A stretch of 16,716 nt of DNA from Candidatus Roizmanbacteria bacterium RIFCSPHIGHO2_02_FULL_43_11 (GCA_001789515.1 MFZT01000034.1:12484-29199); one strand, 5' to 3'. Numbered from the stretch's first letter, positions 1 to 7,439 are shown. Translations and numbers: made by a program. Notes: generated by a model from the sequence alone, not told the origin.

Positions 1-463
1 TTGACAGCACATAATCGCCGGGGCGCGGGACTCGATAAGAAGCGTCGATGATAATATAGTCTCCTTCTTCTATATTGTCGCCACCAATATCAGCCTTATT
101 CATAGAATCACCCATGGCGATAAGGGCAAAAATGTCATGTGTTTTCTCAAGGAGTGTCTCCGAGATCGTAATATAGCCTTCAACACGCTCATCAGCCAAA
201 TAGGTTGCCTCACCACAATTGGCGTTTCCGAGTATGGGGATTTTAATAAATGAAGGTTGCTGTTTGGCGCTATATTTTAAAGATTGAAGCATCTCTTCTC
301 CAGTAAGCGATACAAGCAAGCCTTTTTTCTGCAGTTGCATGAGGTGATGTTTGACTACCTGAGGACTCTTTTCACCGATGATTTTTCCAAGCGGACGTAA
401 ACCGATTGTCAACACATCATGTGTCTTCGCAGCCTCCAGTATTTTAGCTTGTGTTAAATGCAT
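1..463 (-). CDS. LexA/S24-family repressor, C-terminus off the window
   Basis: This reading frame opens at an ATG (461-463) and runs off the left edge with no stop, giving the first 154 residues. Residues about 3-50 form a winged helix of the LexA type. From about residue 73 the sequence is an S24 autopeptidase: IPILGNANCGEA holds a Cys83-Gly84 cleavage site, as in UmuD, and MGDSMNKADI holds the presumed catalytic Ser120. GDYIIID follows. The catalytic lysine should lie beyond the window. Members of this family repress SOS or prophage genes and cleave themselves when RecA is activated. It diverges from a phage packaging cassette, which suggests a prophage or SOS repressor, and a palindrome overlaps its own -35 box, which suggests autoregulation. 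Family is confident; whether it is the host LexA or a phage repressor is open. Confidence 0.82.
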   Translation of the reverse strand, partial: MHLTQAKILEAAKTHDVLTIGLRPLGKIIGEKSPQVVKHHLMQLQKKGLLVSLTGEEMLQSLKYSAKQQPSFIKIPILGNANCGEATYLADERVEGYITISETLLEKTHDIFALIAMGDSMNKADIGGDNIEEGDYIIIDASYRVPRPGDYVLS

Positions 464-471
464 GTCAACTG

Positions 472-500
472 ATTGTAAACTCTTTTGGATTTTTTGTCAA
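472..500 (-). promoter_or_regulatory. Promoter of the S24 repressor gene
   Basis: On the minus strand there is a perfect -35 TTGACA (495-500), a 17-nt spacer and a -10 TACAAT (472-477). Only 8 nt separate the -10 from the ATG, so the transcript would be leaderless or nearly so. No Shine-Dalgarno sequence is present. Confidence 0.75.
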
Positions 501-507
501 TGGACAA
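494..507. promoter_or_regulatory. Inverted-repeat operator over the repressor -35 box
   Basis: TTGTC-AATG-GACAA is a perfect 5-bp dyad with a 4-nt centre. It covers the -35 of the repressor promoter and lies 7 nt upstream of a plus-strand TATAAT at 515-520. It is well placed for a dimeric LexA-type repressor to control both directions. The assignment rests on position only. Confidence 0.45.
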
Positions 508-542
508 TTAATTGTATAATCTCTACCCGTTTAATTTATCTC

Positions 543-571
543 TTGACAAGCAACAAAGTATGTGTTATTTT
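543..571 (+). promoter_or_regulatory. Probable promoter of the packaging cassette
   Basis: Plus-strand TTGACA (543-548), a 17-nt spacer and TATTTT (566-571). A second candidate -10, TATAAT at 515-520, lies upstream. Either gives a leader of roughly 150-200 nt before the methyltransferase ATG at 727, unlike the leaderless promoters elsewhere in the window. Confidence 0.5.
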
Positions 572-612
572 TTAAATTAGCTGACCTTTTGAGGCCGAGC
601 ACAGTAGGTTTT

Positions 613-697
613 CTCTATTGGGATACCTTTGCAGAATAGAGCGAATGGGGGATTTAGGATACATCCTTATCTTAAATCTTGAAGTCGCTCTTTTTTT
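613..697 (+). promoter_or_regulatory. Leader with competing hairpins (possible attenuator)
   Basis: Two helices are mutually exclusive. CTCTATT (613-619) pairs with AATAGAG (635-641). GAGCGA (639-644) pairs with TCGCTC (685-690), supported inside by GATTTA (651-656) with TAAATC (673-678), and is followed by T7 (691-697). The second is a factor-independent terminator; the first takes bases 639-641 from it. The layout resembles transcriptional attenuation or a riboswitch expression platform, but no known riboswitch is recognised and no leader peptide is evident. Confidence 0.5.
639..697 (+). terminator. Factor-independent terminator upstream of the methyltransferase
   Basis: The stem GAGCGA/TCGCTC has an extended inner helix and is followed directly by seven T residues. 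It lies 30 nt before the methyltransferase start, so it would either stop transcripts from 543-571 or act conditionally through the overlapping hairpin. Confidence 0.55.
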
Positions 698-726
698 GTG
701 CAAAAAATTATAAATTTCATAAAAAT

Positions 727-2055
727 ATGGAAAATAAAAACAATCTTGCTGTTCACTATGTGGAAGTTGCCGAGTTGAATCCCGCTCCATACAACCCGAG
801 AAAATGGAGCGTCGATGCGATTGAGAAGTTAAAAGAAAGCATCTCTCGCTTCGGGCTGGTTGATCCAATAATTGTCAATAATGCTCCCGAACGAAAAAAT
901 GTGGTTATTGGCGGTCATTTCAGGCTAAAAGTTGCTAAAGAACTTGGGATCGACAAGATTCCTGTGGTGTATATCCACATCTCGGATCTGGAAAAAGAAA
1001 AAGAGCTCAATATTCGGCTTAATAAAAACACCGGAGATTGGGATTGGAAGCTATTAAAAGACTTCGATGAAGCTTTTTTAGCTAATGTCGGCTTCTCCAG
1101 TGAAGAGGTTGATGATATTTTTGATATTGACCCGACGCCGGAGCAGTTTGACTTGGAAAAAGAACTTAAAAAACTCAAAATAGATGAAATAACCATCCAG
1201 AAAGGAGAGGTATATTCCTTAGGAGAACACCGACTCATGTGTGGTGACTCAACCATCGAGGAAGATATGCTAAAACTCATGGACGGACACAGGGCAAATA
1301 TGTGTTTCACTGACCCTCCCTACATTCTCGATTATCTAAATGGCAAGCAAAAACACGGCAAAGCAACCGAGGGATTTGGTGCCAAGAAAAATCGACGATA
1401 TTTGGAGACTGATGTATTGCCTCCAGATTTCACTGAAAAATGGATGACTAATATAACCAAAGTCCAAAAGACCGACTTTTCCATTATTGTCTACGAAAAT
1501 TGGAAGAACATCCTGACCATTTGGGGTACCATGATGAAACACTGGCGGATTAAGAATATGCTAGTATGGTATCTCCCAAACCGCACCCAAGGGTTTGCAG
1601 CAAAATACAAGTTCTTTTCCAAACATGATATTGCCATGGTTGGTGTCTCGGGTAATGGTGACGACCTTAACGGAAGCCCAGAAGAAGAACTACTGCAAAA
1701 TGAGTACGAAACGGCACTTTATGCGATATCAGGAAAGCCACACTGGGAGGGCTACAAGAAAGGCAAAAAGATTCAACCGACTGATTTTATCGAATATCGG
1801 GCCTCTGATGAAAAGTCATCGGGGCAAGGGATCATCTTTGGTACCAAGCCACTTGAGATACTTATTCCGTATATAAAAGTGCTTACCAAGCGTAGTGATC
1901 TCATCGTTGAGCCATTTGGTGGCAGTGGGTCAACACTAATCGCTGCCGAAAAGATGAAGCGCCGCTGTTTTCTGATGGAAAAATCGCCAGTATATGCTGA
2001 AGTTATAAGAAATCGGTGGGAAAAGCTTACCGGCAAAAAAGCCAAAAAACTATGA
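727..2055 (+). CDS. Phage-type ParB-domain DNA methyltransferase
   Basis: This 442-residue protein has two parts. Residues about 8-110 are a ParB/Srx-like nuclease-fold domain with VIGGHFRL at about 60-67. The rest is an S-adenosylmethionine-dependent amino-methyltransferase: the catalytic motif TDPPY is at about 195-199 and the cofactor motif EPFGGSGS is near the C-terminus. That order, catalytic before cofactor motif, is the beta class (N4-cytosine or N6-adenine). ParB-methyltransferase fusions sit beside terminase genes in many prophages, and no restriction endonuclease is adjacent, so protection of phage DNA is more likely than restriction-modification. A longer frame opens at 679, but that start falls inside the terminator stem, so ATG 727 is preferred. 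No Shine-Dalgarno is visible. The TGA stop overlaps the next ATG. Confidence 0.85.
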   Translation: MENKNNLAVHYVEVAELNPAPYNPRKWSVDAIEKLKESISRFGLVDPIIVNNAPERKNVVIGGHFRLKVAKELGIDKIPVVYIHISDLEKEKELNIRLNKNTGDWDWKLLKDFDEAFLANVGFSSEEVDDIFDIDPTPEQFDLEKELKKLKIDEITIQKGEVYSLGEHRLMCGDSTIEEDMLKLMDGHRANMCFTDPPYILDYLNGKQKHGKATEGFGAKKNRRYLETDVLPPDFTEKWMTNITKVQKTDFSIIVYENWKNILTIWGTMMKHWRIKNMLVWYLPNRTQGFAAKYKFFSKHDIAMVGVSGNGDDLNGSPEEELLQNEYETALYAISGKPHWEGYKKGKKIQPTDFIEYRASDEKSSGQGIIFGTKPLEILIPYIKVLTKRSDLIVEPFGGSGSTLIAAEKMKRRCFLMEKSPVYAEVIRNRWEKLTGKKAKKL

Positions 2056-2486
2056 ATAAAATACAAAGACGTCAAATAAAGGAAAGGCAGTTATTGGTCG
2101 AACAATTAAAAAAACTGCCTATTATTGAAATCGCCTGCAAAAATATTGGCATTGGCCGGGCAACCTATTACCGGTGGTATAACGAAGATACCGAGTTTCA
2201 AAAACAGGCAGAGGAGGCACTGGATGAAGGTAGAAACTTTATCAACGATATGGCTGAGTCACAGCTTCTCTCTGCCATAAAAGAACAAAATATGACGGCG
2301 ATAATATTTTGGTTAAAACACAACCACAGAAATTATGGAACAAAGATAGAGATAAGCACTCCGATGGAGAGCGAATCTTTAACACCTGAACAACAAGAAC
2401 AAATTAAAGAAGTTATAAAAAAAGCTCAATTAGTTAGTAGTTCTACAATTGAAAAACATGATAACAAAACTACCGATGACAGATGA
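2052..2486 (+). CDS. Probable phage terminase small subunit
   Basis: A 144-residue protein starting at the ATG of an ATGA overlap with the methyltransferase stop, indicating translational coupling. Residues about 1-45 hold a helix-turn-helix (IACKNIGIGRATYYRWYNED), followed by a helical segment ending in IIFWLKHNHRNYG, a pattern typical of phBC6A51-type small terminase subunits. Such proteins bind the phage packaging site and load the large subunit. The C-terminal 40 residues are polar and probably disordered. It overlaps the large terminase gene by about 29 bp. Call rests on domain pattern and position; a plain HTH regulator is the alternative. Confidence 0.75.
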   Translation: MNKIQRRQIKERQLLVEQLKKLPIIEIACKNIGIGRATYYRWYNEDTEFQKQAEEALDEGRNFINDMAESQLLSAIKEQNMTAIIFWLKHNHRNYGTKIEISTPMESESLTPEQQEQIKEVIKKAQLVSSSTIEKHDNKTTDDR

Positions 2487-4008
2487 TAATTTAAGTCGGA
2501 TTCTAAATACGAGAGAAGGAAGGATTACGCTAGCTTCCCAAAGTCTTGAGTGGTTTGCGACAATTTATTTCCCCCATTATCTATCTCTTGAGCCTGCATC
2601 TTTTCATAAAGAGATGTTTCATCTTGCCGATAACCCTAATAAGCTCATTACACTTATTATTGCCTTTAGAGGATCGGCAAAATCAACTATTTTCTCTTTT
2701 TTCCTCCCTTTGTATGCGGTTCTGGGGCTCATGCAGAAAAAGCACATTGTTATTTTCAGCCAGACCCAGTCTAAGGTAGAACAAATACTACAAAGTATAA
2801 AAACAGAACTTGAGACTAATGAGCTTTTGCGTCGAGATTTTGGAAAATTTGAAGTTGGCGCTGATGTGTGGCGTGCCAATAGCTTAATACTTTCAAAGTA
2901 TAACGCTCGAATTGCAGCATACTCCACTGGAGAAAGCATCAGAGGTGTTCGTCATGGTCATATCCGACCAGATATGATGATATTGGATGATGTTGAGGAT
3001 ACAGAGTCGGTAAGAACCCAGGAGGGACGAGATAAGATATACAACTGGTTTACCAGCGATGTGCTTCCAGCCGGTGACCGAATTACGGATACCTTTATTG
3101 TCGGTAACTTGCTTCACAATGATTCATTTGTAGCCCGTTGGAAAAGCTATCTTAAAGAAAATCCTGATCTTGGAGTGTGTAAAGAATATCCGCTGATTGA
3201 TGAAAATGGCGTAATACTGTGGAAGGCAAAATATCCAACCCAAGAATCTATTGAAAAAGAAAAGAAGAAAACAGCAAATATTCGTGCTTTTCTGAGAGAA
3301 TATATGCTTAAGATTGTTCCAGAGGATGACGTTGTAATTTATCAAGAATGGATCCAATATGGGGGCGAATTGCCTGACCGAAAATCTTATATATCGACCA
3401 TAATTTCTGTCGATCTTGCGATTTCTCTAAAAACCTCTGCTGACTATACCGCGATTATTGTGGCACAAGTCTATAAAATTAATGGAGTATTAAAAATATA
3501 TATCCTTCCTCATCCTCTAAACAAACGACTCACTTTTCCTGAAACAGAAGAGTATATTATTTCACTTTATAAAGGCCTCGTTGCGCAAGGTTTTGCTCCA
3601 AAAGTTATTTTTGAAAAAGTTGGCTATCAAGAGTCGCTGGAGCAACAGTTAAAACGTGAAGGAGTGAGAATAGAAGGCGTACCAGTTATTGCTGATAAAA
3701 GAGAACGACTATCACTTGCTTCTCCATTTGTTCAAGCTGGCAATGTTCTTTTCTCCAAAAATGGCAATGACCTTCTTATTCAACAATTATTAGAATTTGG
3801 AACTGAGAAACATGATGATCTAGTAGACGCATTTTCACAACTTGTAAATTATGTATCAGCACGAAGTGGGTCAACAGCTGTTGCCGATTTTTACAGAGAC
3901 CAGGTTGATAAAATTGCTCAGGAACAATCTATAGCAGAGAAACCTACCGATCAATTACAAAGAATGCTTTTTGAACAATACGGAATAATGTTTAAAGGCA
4001 TGATTTAA
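2458..4008 (+). CDS. Phage terminase large subunit
   Basis: A 516-residue packaging motor with both expected domains. The ATPase has a Walker A-like FRGSAKST (about 70-77) and a Walker B MMILDDVED (about 163-171). The C-terminal RNase H-fold nuclease has ISVDLAISLKTSADYTAI and, near the end, HDDLVDAF, which supply metal-binding aspartates. It translocates DNA into a procapsid and cuts concatemers. Possible starts are ATG 2458 and ATG 2476; neither has a Shine-Dalgarno, and both overlap the small subunit gene. Length and motifs look intact. No portal, protease or capsid gene follows: the next gene is a convergent regulator 3 nt away, so the packaging module is isolated. Confidence 0.92.
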   Translation: MITKLPMTDDNLSRILNTREGRITLASQSLEWFATIYFPHYLSLEPASFHKEMFHLADNPNKLITLIIAFRGSAKSTIFSFFLPLYAVLGLMQKKHIVIFSQTQSKVEQILQSIKTELETNELLRRDFGKFEVGADVWRANSLILSKYNARIAAYSTGESIRGVRHGHIRPDMMILDDVEDTESVRTQEGRDKIYNWFTSDVLPAGDRITDTFIVGNLLHNDSFVARWKSYLKENPDLGVCKEYPLIDENGVILWKAKYPTQESIEKEKKKTANIRAFLREYMLKIVPEDDVVIYQEWIQYGGELPDRKSYISTIISVDLAISLKTSADYTAIIVAQVYKINGVLKIYILPHPLNKRLTFPETEEYIISLYKGLVAQGFAPKVIFEKVGYQESLEQQLKREGVRIEGVPVIADKRERLSLASPFVQAGNVLFSKNGNDLLIQQLLEFGTEKHDDLVDAFSQLVNYVSARSGSTAVADFYRDQVDKIAQEQSIAEKPTDQLQRMLFEQYGIMFKGMI

Positions 4009-4011
4009 TAC

Positions 4012-4224
4012 CTAAAAAAATTCATTGAGCGACTTTTTAAGAGCTTTGGCAATTTTCTGCAAGACTTCCAGTGAAGGGGTATTTCTTCCCTGTTCGATAT
4101 ATCCGACATAAGCTCGACTTATATCAACTTTTTCAGCAAGATCTTCTTGGGTAAGCTTGAGCTCCTTTCTTCTCTTTTGAATTCTTTTGCCCAAGGCCTT
4201 AGGGAGTTTTGCATTACTTCTCAT
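4012..4224 (-). CDS. XRE-family transcriptional regulator
   Basis: A 70-residue single-domain protein. LGKRIQKRRKELKLTQEDLA, then EKVDISRAYVGYIEQGRNTP and SLEVLQKIAKALKKSLNEFF match the Cro/C1-type helix-turn-helix fold across its full length. The frame extends to an ATG at 4249-4251, but the downstream ATG at 4222-4224 has a leaderless-type promoter (GATAAT ending 6 nt before it), so it is preferred. Small regulators of this type repress phage or mobile-element promoters, or act as antitoxins. A 13-bp palindrome at 4307-4319, between this gene and the next, is a candidate operator. It converges on the terminase gene with a 3-nt gap. Confidence 0.85.
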   Translation of the reverse strand: MRSNAKLPKALGKRIQKRRKELKLTQEDLAEKVDISRAYVGYIEQGRNTPSLEVLQKIAKALKKSLNEFF

Positions 4225-4230
4225 GGCAAA

Positions 4231-4259
4231 ATTATCGAAAGATACAAGCATAAAGTCTA
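4231..4259 (-). promoter_or_regulatory. Promoter of the XRE regulator
   Basis: Minus-strand TAGACT (4254-4259), 17-nt spacer, GATAAT (4231-4236), then 6 nt to the ATG at 4224. This is the leaderless geometry seen at other genes of the window and supports the shorter start. Confidence 0.55.
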
Positions 4260-4306
4260 CTTAGTGAGACTTAGCAATTAGCCTTGATTTGCCCTTGATT
4301 TTATGC

Positions 4307-4319
4307 TAACTGTCAGTTA
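4307..4319. promoter_or_regulatory. Palindrome, candidate XRE operator
   Basis: TAACTGTCAGTTA is a perfect 6-bp dyad around one central base, in the gap between the divergent XRE gene and the membrane-protein gene. Binding by the XRE protein is inferred from position. Confidence 0.4.
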
Positions 4320-4363
4320 TCATGAAGTAAATTAGTTTGTATTGCTAGGACAGGAAAAATGAT

Positions 4364-4373
4364 AAGGAGGTGA
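4364..4373 (+). promoter_or_regulatory. Strong ribosome binding site
   Basis: AAGGAGGTGA, a near-perfect anti-16S match, lies 5 nt before ATG 4379 and decides the start. Most other genes in the window lack such a site. Confidence 0.8.
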
Positions 4374-4378
4374 ACTTG

Positions 4379-4849
4379 ATGAAAAAATTATTAAAATGGC
4401 CATTATTCATCTTTCTAGTGCTAATAATAGTCACAATATTTGCCGGATTTATAAAAGATACAAAAACCGATGATACAAAAAAGCCCGTATCAATCAACTC
4501 TGAATATAAGATTATCAGTCGTAGAGATAGCAAAACTGTTGAGAATATTGACGTACTAATAGGTCAAAACAAAACCAACCCAGAAAGCGTTGCAATAGAG
4601 ATAAAAAAAATATGCACTAAACCTTGTAATATTGATCTTTATGATAATGAAGAAGCGTACAACCTCCAAATGGAATATGACACGCTGATGCAAACACCAG
4701 GGACAGAAACTACACAACTTGATGATTGGACTAATAAAAACTATGTATTTGTGGCAGATCATTATATTGGCACTATTAACTTTGACACGGGCGAATATAA
4801 CGACTACCCTTTTCGGGATTGGAAGTATAAAGAATTAAAAAATAAGTAA
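4379..4849 (+). CDS. Unknown N-terminally anchored membrane protein
   Basis: A 156-residue protein of unknown function. A strong Shine-Dalgarno AAGGAGGTGA (4364-4373) sits 5 nt before ATG 4379, which fixes the start over an in-frame GTG at 4370. Residues about 2-25 are a basic MKKLLKW followed by a hydrophobic membrane helix. The rest is polar, acidic and probably outside the membrane; one pair of cysteines (ICTKPCNI) could form a disulfide. No recognised domain. It diverges from the XRE gene and lies in the accessory region, so an element-encoded surface or exclusion-type role is possible but unsupported. Confidence 0.65.
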   Translation: MKKLLKWPLFIFLVLIIVTIFAGFIKDTKTDDTKKPVSINSEYKIISRRDSKTVENIDVLIGQNKTNPESVAIEIKKICTKPCNIDLYDNEEAYNLQMEYDTLMQTPGTETTQLDDWTNKNYVFVADHYIGTINFDTGEYNDYPFRDWKYKELKNK

Positions 4850-4923
4850 AAATCTTGTAGTATAATTTCGCAAGCAGGGTATCCCCAATTTCATCTTTCT
4901 ACTGCCAACATGGAAATGAGGAG

Positions 4924-4951
4924 CGCCATCAATTGGCGAGAAAGGAGGTGA
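4924..4951 (+). promoter_or_regulatory. Hairpin and strong ribosome binding site of the small basic gene
   Basis: CGCCA (4924-4928) pairs with TGGCG (4934-4938) around a 5-nt loop, directly before AAAGGAGGTGA (4941-4951), which is 3 nt from ATG 4955. A TATAAT at 4861-4866 may be the promoter -10, giving a leader of about 85 nt. The hairpin could expose or hide the site; that role is inferred. Confidence 0.5.
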
Positions 4952-4954
4952 AAT

Positions 4955-5071
4955 ATGGCAAAAGCAGTCAGAAGACGTGCAACAGTACGAGTAAATCGTA
5001 TTAATGTTGACAAAGAAACTGTCGGTATCAAAGTCACGCCAGTTAAAGCTGTTCGCAAAAAAAAGCGGTAG
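4955..5071 (+). CDS. 38-residue basic protein of unknown function
   Basis: A short gene reading MAKAVRRRATVRVNRINVDK and ending in VRKKKR. Eleven of its 38 residues are Lys or Arg in clusters at both ends, with a Val/Ile-rich middle that could form beta strands. It is supported as real by an excellent Shine-Dalgarno, a candidate -10 upstream, and a factor-independent terminator starting 6 nt after the stop. It therefore forms a complete single-gene transcription unit. The charge pattern suggests nucleic-acid or ribosome binding; no family is recognised. Confidence 0.65.
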   Translation: MAKAVRRRATVRVNRINVDKETVGIKVTPVKAVRKKKR

Positions 5072-5076
5072 CTTTC

Positions 5077-5100
5077 AAGCAGGGGTAACCCTGCTTTTTA
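5077..5100 (+). terminator. Factor-independent terminator
   Basis: AAGCAGGG (5077-5084), a 4-nt loop, then CCCTGCTT (5089-5096) running into a T-rich tail. It ends the small basic gene unit. Its first arm is repeated in the leader of the same unit (AAGCAGGG near 4872-4879). Confidence 0.8.
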
Positions 5101-5141
5101 TTATGGTTACATACTTTTTCATTAAATTCAACAATTAACAC

Positions 5142-5169
5142 TTGACTTCCCGTTTTATTCCGATACCAT
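5142..5169 (+). promoter_or_regulatory. Promoter of the serine recombinase
   Basis: TTGACT (5142-5147), 16-nt spacer, TACCAT (5164-5169), then 12 nt to ATG 5182. No Shine-Dalgarno. Confidence 0.5.
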
Positions 5170-5181
5170 CCATGCATAGAT

Positions 5182-6447
5182 ATGGATAGCCCTAGTAACA
5201 TAAATTACTGCCTTTATGCTCGTAAATCTAGCGAATCTGACGAGCGGCAAGCGATGTCAATTGATTCTCAAATTAAAGAAATGATTGACCTTGCAAAGCG
5301 AGACAATATATCTATAAAAGACGTTTATCGAGAAAGTCATTCTGCAAAAGACTCGGGACTCAGACCTGTCTTTAATCAAATGATTGCAAATCTTGGTGAA
5401 GGAGTATTCGATGGTATTTTAACGTGGGCACCAGACAGGCTTTCTCGAAATGCTGGTGATCTCGGTCGGATCGTTGATCTTATGGATCGAGGACAACTCA
5501 AGCATATCCGTACTTATGGGCAAACGTTTTCAAATACGCCGAATGAAAAGTTTTTATTAATGATTCTCTGTTCTCAAGCTAAGCTTGAGAACGATAATAA
5601 AGGAGTAAATGTGAAGCGAGGTATTAGAGCAAAATGCGACATGGGGTGGAGACCGGGACCTGCTCCGCTGGGATATATCAATCGATCGTTTGGCGGAATA
5701 AAAGACATCGCAGTTGATCCGGAACGAGCACCAATCATTAAAGAAGCGTTTGAAAGAGCTGCATATATGTATCACACCGGACAAATGGTAAAAGACTGGA
5801 TGGATAGCGTCGGATTTACCACGAAAAGTGGAAAGAAAATAACCCGAAGTATGATATATCTCATACTCAAAAATCCTTTCTATTACGGAGCATTTCAATT
5901 TCCTGAAAAAAGTGACGTTTGGTACAAAGGGGCACATGAGCCGATTATCACAAAAGAGGTGTTTGATGAAGTTCAAAAAGAAATATCAAGTGACAAGAAA
6001 TATGCCCTTGGTCAAACAGTATTTCCTTTAAAAGGGATCTTTACTTGTCATAGTTGTGGGTCTGGAATATGTGGTGAACTAAAAAAACGAAAACTAAAAT
6101 ATGGAGGGCATAGGGAACATATTTATTATCATTGCACACGGTCACGAAATCCGAAATGTAAAGAAGGGTATCTTACCGAACGCGCTTTGATTCGAGAAAT
6201 ACTAGATAAAGTCAATGAAATACCTGAAGACCAACTCTTAATTCCAAATAAGCTTAAAAGTATATTGGGTGAATATGAAAAGATTATTAAAGAGGCCAGA
6301 TATTTAAGCGACTATGAATTTGATGGAGATCTAAAAACAAAGGACTATATTCAATACATTGTAAGACAAGGATCGCCAAAGGCTAGGAAAGAGTTAATTG
6401 AAGTCTTACCTCTCCCGGTGAAACTCCATGAGAGAAAACTTACTTAG
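5182..6447 (+). CDS. Large serine recombinase (resolvase/invertase superfamily)
   Basis: A 421-residue site-specific recombinase. The N-terminal catalytic domain has YARKSS (Tyr12, Arg14, presumed nucleophile Ser16) and the conserved APDRLSR (about 83-89). A recombinase domain (about 155-265) contains PAPLGY and NPFYYG. A zinc ribbon follows with Cys289, Cys292, Cys318 and Cys326. At 421 residues it is short for a phage integrase of this class; the C-terminal coiled coil is reduced. Such enzymes cut both strands through a phosphoserine link to integrate, excise or invert DNA. It converges on the DGR reverse transcriptase gene with an 8-bp overlap, so it may be the mobility gene of the island. 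No attachment sites were identified. Confidence 0.9.
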   Translation: MDSPSNINYCLYARKSSESDERQAMSIDSQIKEMIDLAKRDNISIKDVYRESHSAKDSGLRPVFNQMIANLGEGVFDGILTWAPDRLSRNAGDLGRIVDLMDRGQLKHIRTYGQTFSNTPNEKFLLMILCSQAKLENDNKGVNVKRGIRAKCDMGWRPGPAPLGYINRSFGGIKDIAVDPERAPIIKEAFERAAYMYHTGQMVKDWMDSVGFTTKSGKKITRSMIYLILKNPFYYGAFQFPEKSDVWYKGAHEPIITKEVFDEVQKEISSDKKYALGQTVFPLKGIFTCHSCGSGICGELKKRKLKYGGHREHIYYHCTRSRNPKCKEGYLTERALIREILDKVNEIPEDQLLIPNKLKSILGEYEKIIKEARYLSDYEFDGDLKTKDYIQYIVRQGSPKARKELIEVLPLPVKLHERKLT

Positions 6448-7432
6448 TCGAAAACCAAATTCTATTTTTTATCCGCTGTTTCAACCCATATGTATTTGCA
6501 TGTCCAAGATAGCCTAAGTACGATTGAAGTGACTGGTTAAAAGATGGTATGCCTATTTTTTCGTCAAGCTTAGTAAAGATTCTTCGTTTTGTTTTTGTTC
6601 GAGGCAATCGATAATGAGGTAAAACAATATACCCTAAAAAATCAATACCCCATGTAAGACGACGGATGGTTATTTTTTTGGGGTGCAACGCAAGTTTTAA
6701 ATTACTTTCCAAAAAATCACTTATGGCATCAATATAGCTTATTAACAATTCTTTTTTATCTGACACGATTATAAAATCGTCAGCATAACGGATATAATAT
6801 TTGATCTGTAGTTTGTGCTTTATATATTGATCAAAATCATCCATATAGATATTTGCAAATACTTGACTTGTTAAATTGCCTAAAGGAATGCCTTTTCCCT
6901 CACTAGCATTAAAACTATCAATCACTTCCTCCAAAAGCCATAAAATATCAACGTTATCAATTCCCATGGTCAAAAAACTTTTAAGCATACTGTGATCGAC
7001 ACTGGCGAAAAACTTTTTAATATCTAAATGCAGTACCCAACAATTTTTGGTGTAATTTTTGGAAACTCTTCGGGTAAAGATTTCAAGCCTATCAACTGCC
7101 TTATGTGTGCCTTTTTCTAACCGACATGAATAAGAATCGTAGATAAAGTGTTGATTAAAACGTTGATAAAGATAGATATATAAAAGATGATGAACTACTC
7201 TATCTCTGACGCTTGCTTTGTGAATATGTCGGCGCTTTGGATCGTTGACATAAAATGATTCATAAGATCCATGTCTGTAGGTTTTATATTTTAATTCATG
7301 ATGTAGTTGAAAAAGATTATCCTCGAGATTTCTTTCAAATAGTTGAACGTCGACTTTATTCTTTTTACCTCTTCTAAATTCACCCCATGCGACAAATAGA
7401 TTGTTAAGACTGACAAATGTGCTATAATTCAT
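6440..7432 (-). CDS. DGR reverse transcriptase
   Basis: A 330-residue reverse transcriptase. Motif A is LHLDIKKFFASVDH (about 135-148), motif 4 is GIPLGNLTSQ (181-190), and the catalytic box is RYADDF (215-220), followed by a thumb region ending near LGYLGHANTYG. The SQ in motif 4, in place of the QG of group II intron and retron enzymes, is a hallmark of DGR enzymes. With Avd it copies the template RNA, misincorporating opposite adenines, so the mutated cDNA can replace the variable repeat. The frame continues upstream into the (CA) tract from a GTG at 7486, but that Cys-Val repeat is an artefact of the tract, so ATG 7432 is chosen. No clear Shine-Dalgarno. Group II intron or retron identity is unlikely given the repeats. 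Confidence 0.95.
   Translation of the reverse strand: MNYSTFVSLNNLFVAWGEFRRGKKNKVDVQLFERNLEDNLFQLHHELKYKTYRHGSYESFYVNDPKRRHIHKASVRDRVVHHLLYIYLYQRFNQHFIYDSYSCRLEKGTHKAVDRLEIFTRRVSKNYTKNCWVLHLDIKKFFASVDHSMLKSFLTMGIDNVDILWLLEEVIDSFNASEGKGIPLGNLTSQVFANIYMDDFDQYIKHKLQIKYYIRYADDFIIVSDKKELLISYIDAISDFLESNLKLALHPKKITIRRLTWGIDFLGYIVLPHYRLPRTKTKRRIFTKLDEKIGIPSFNQSLQSYLGYLGHANTYGLKQRIKNRIWFSTK
7401..7428 (+). promoter_or_regulatory. Candidate promoter of the Avd-like gene
   Basis: TTGTTA (7401-7406), 16-nt spacer, consensus TATAAT (7423-7428), then 11 nt to ATG 7440. It lies inside the 5' end of the reverse transcriptase gene on the other strand, so the two transcription units overlap head to head. Confidence 0.6.
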
Positions 7433-7439
7433 AACTTTT

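Noticed and set aside
6440..7432. Group II intron maturase or retron reverse transcriptase
   Set aside because: Motif 4 carries SQ, the enzyme lacks maturase and endonuclease domains, and template/variable repeats plus Avd are adjacent.
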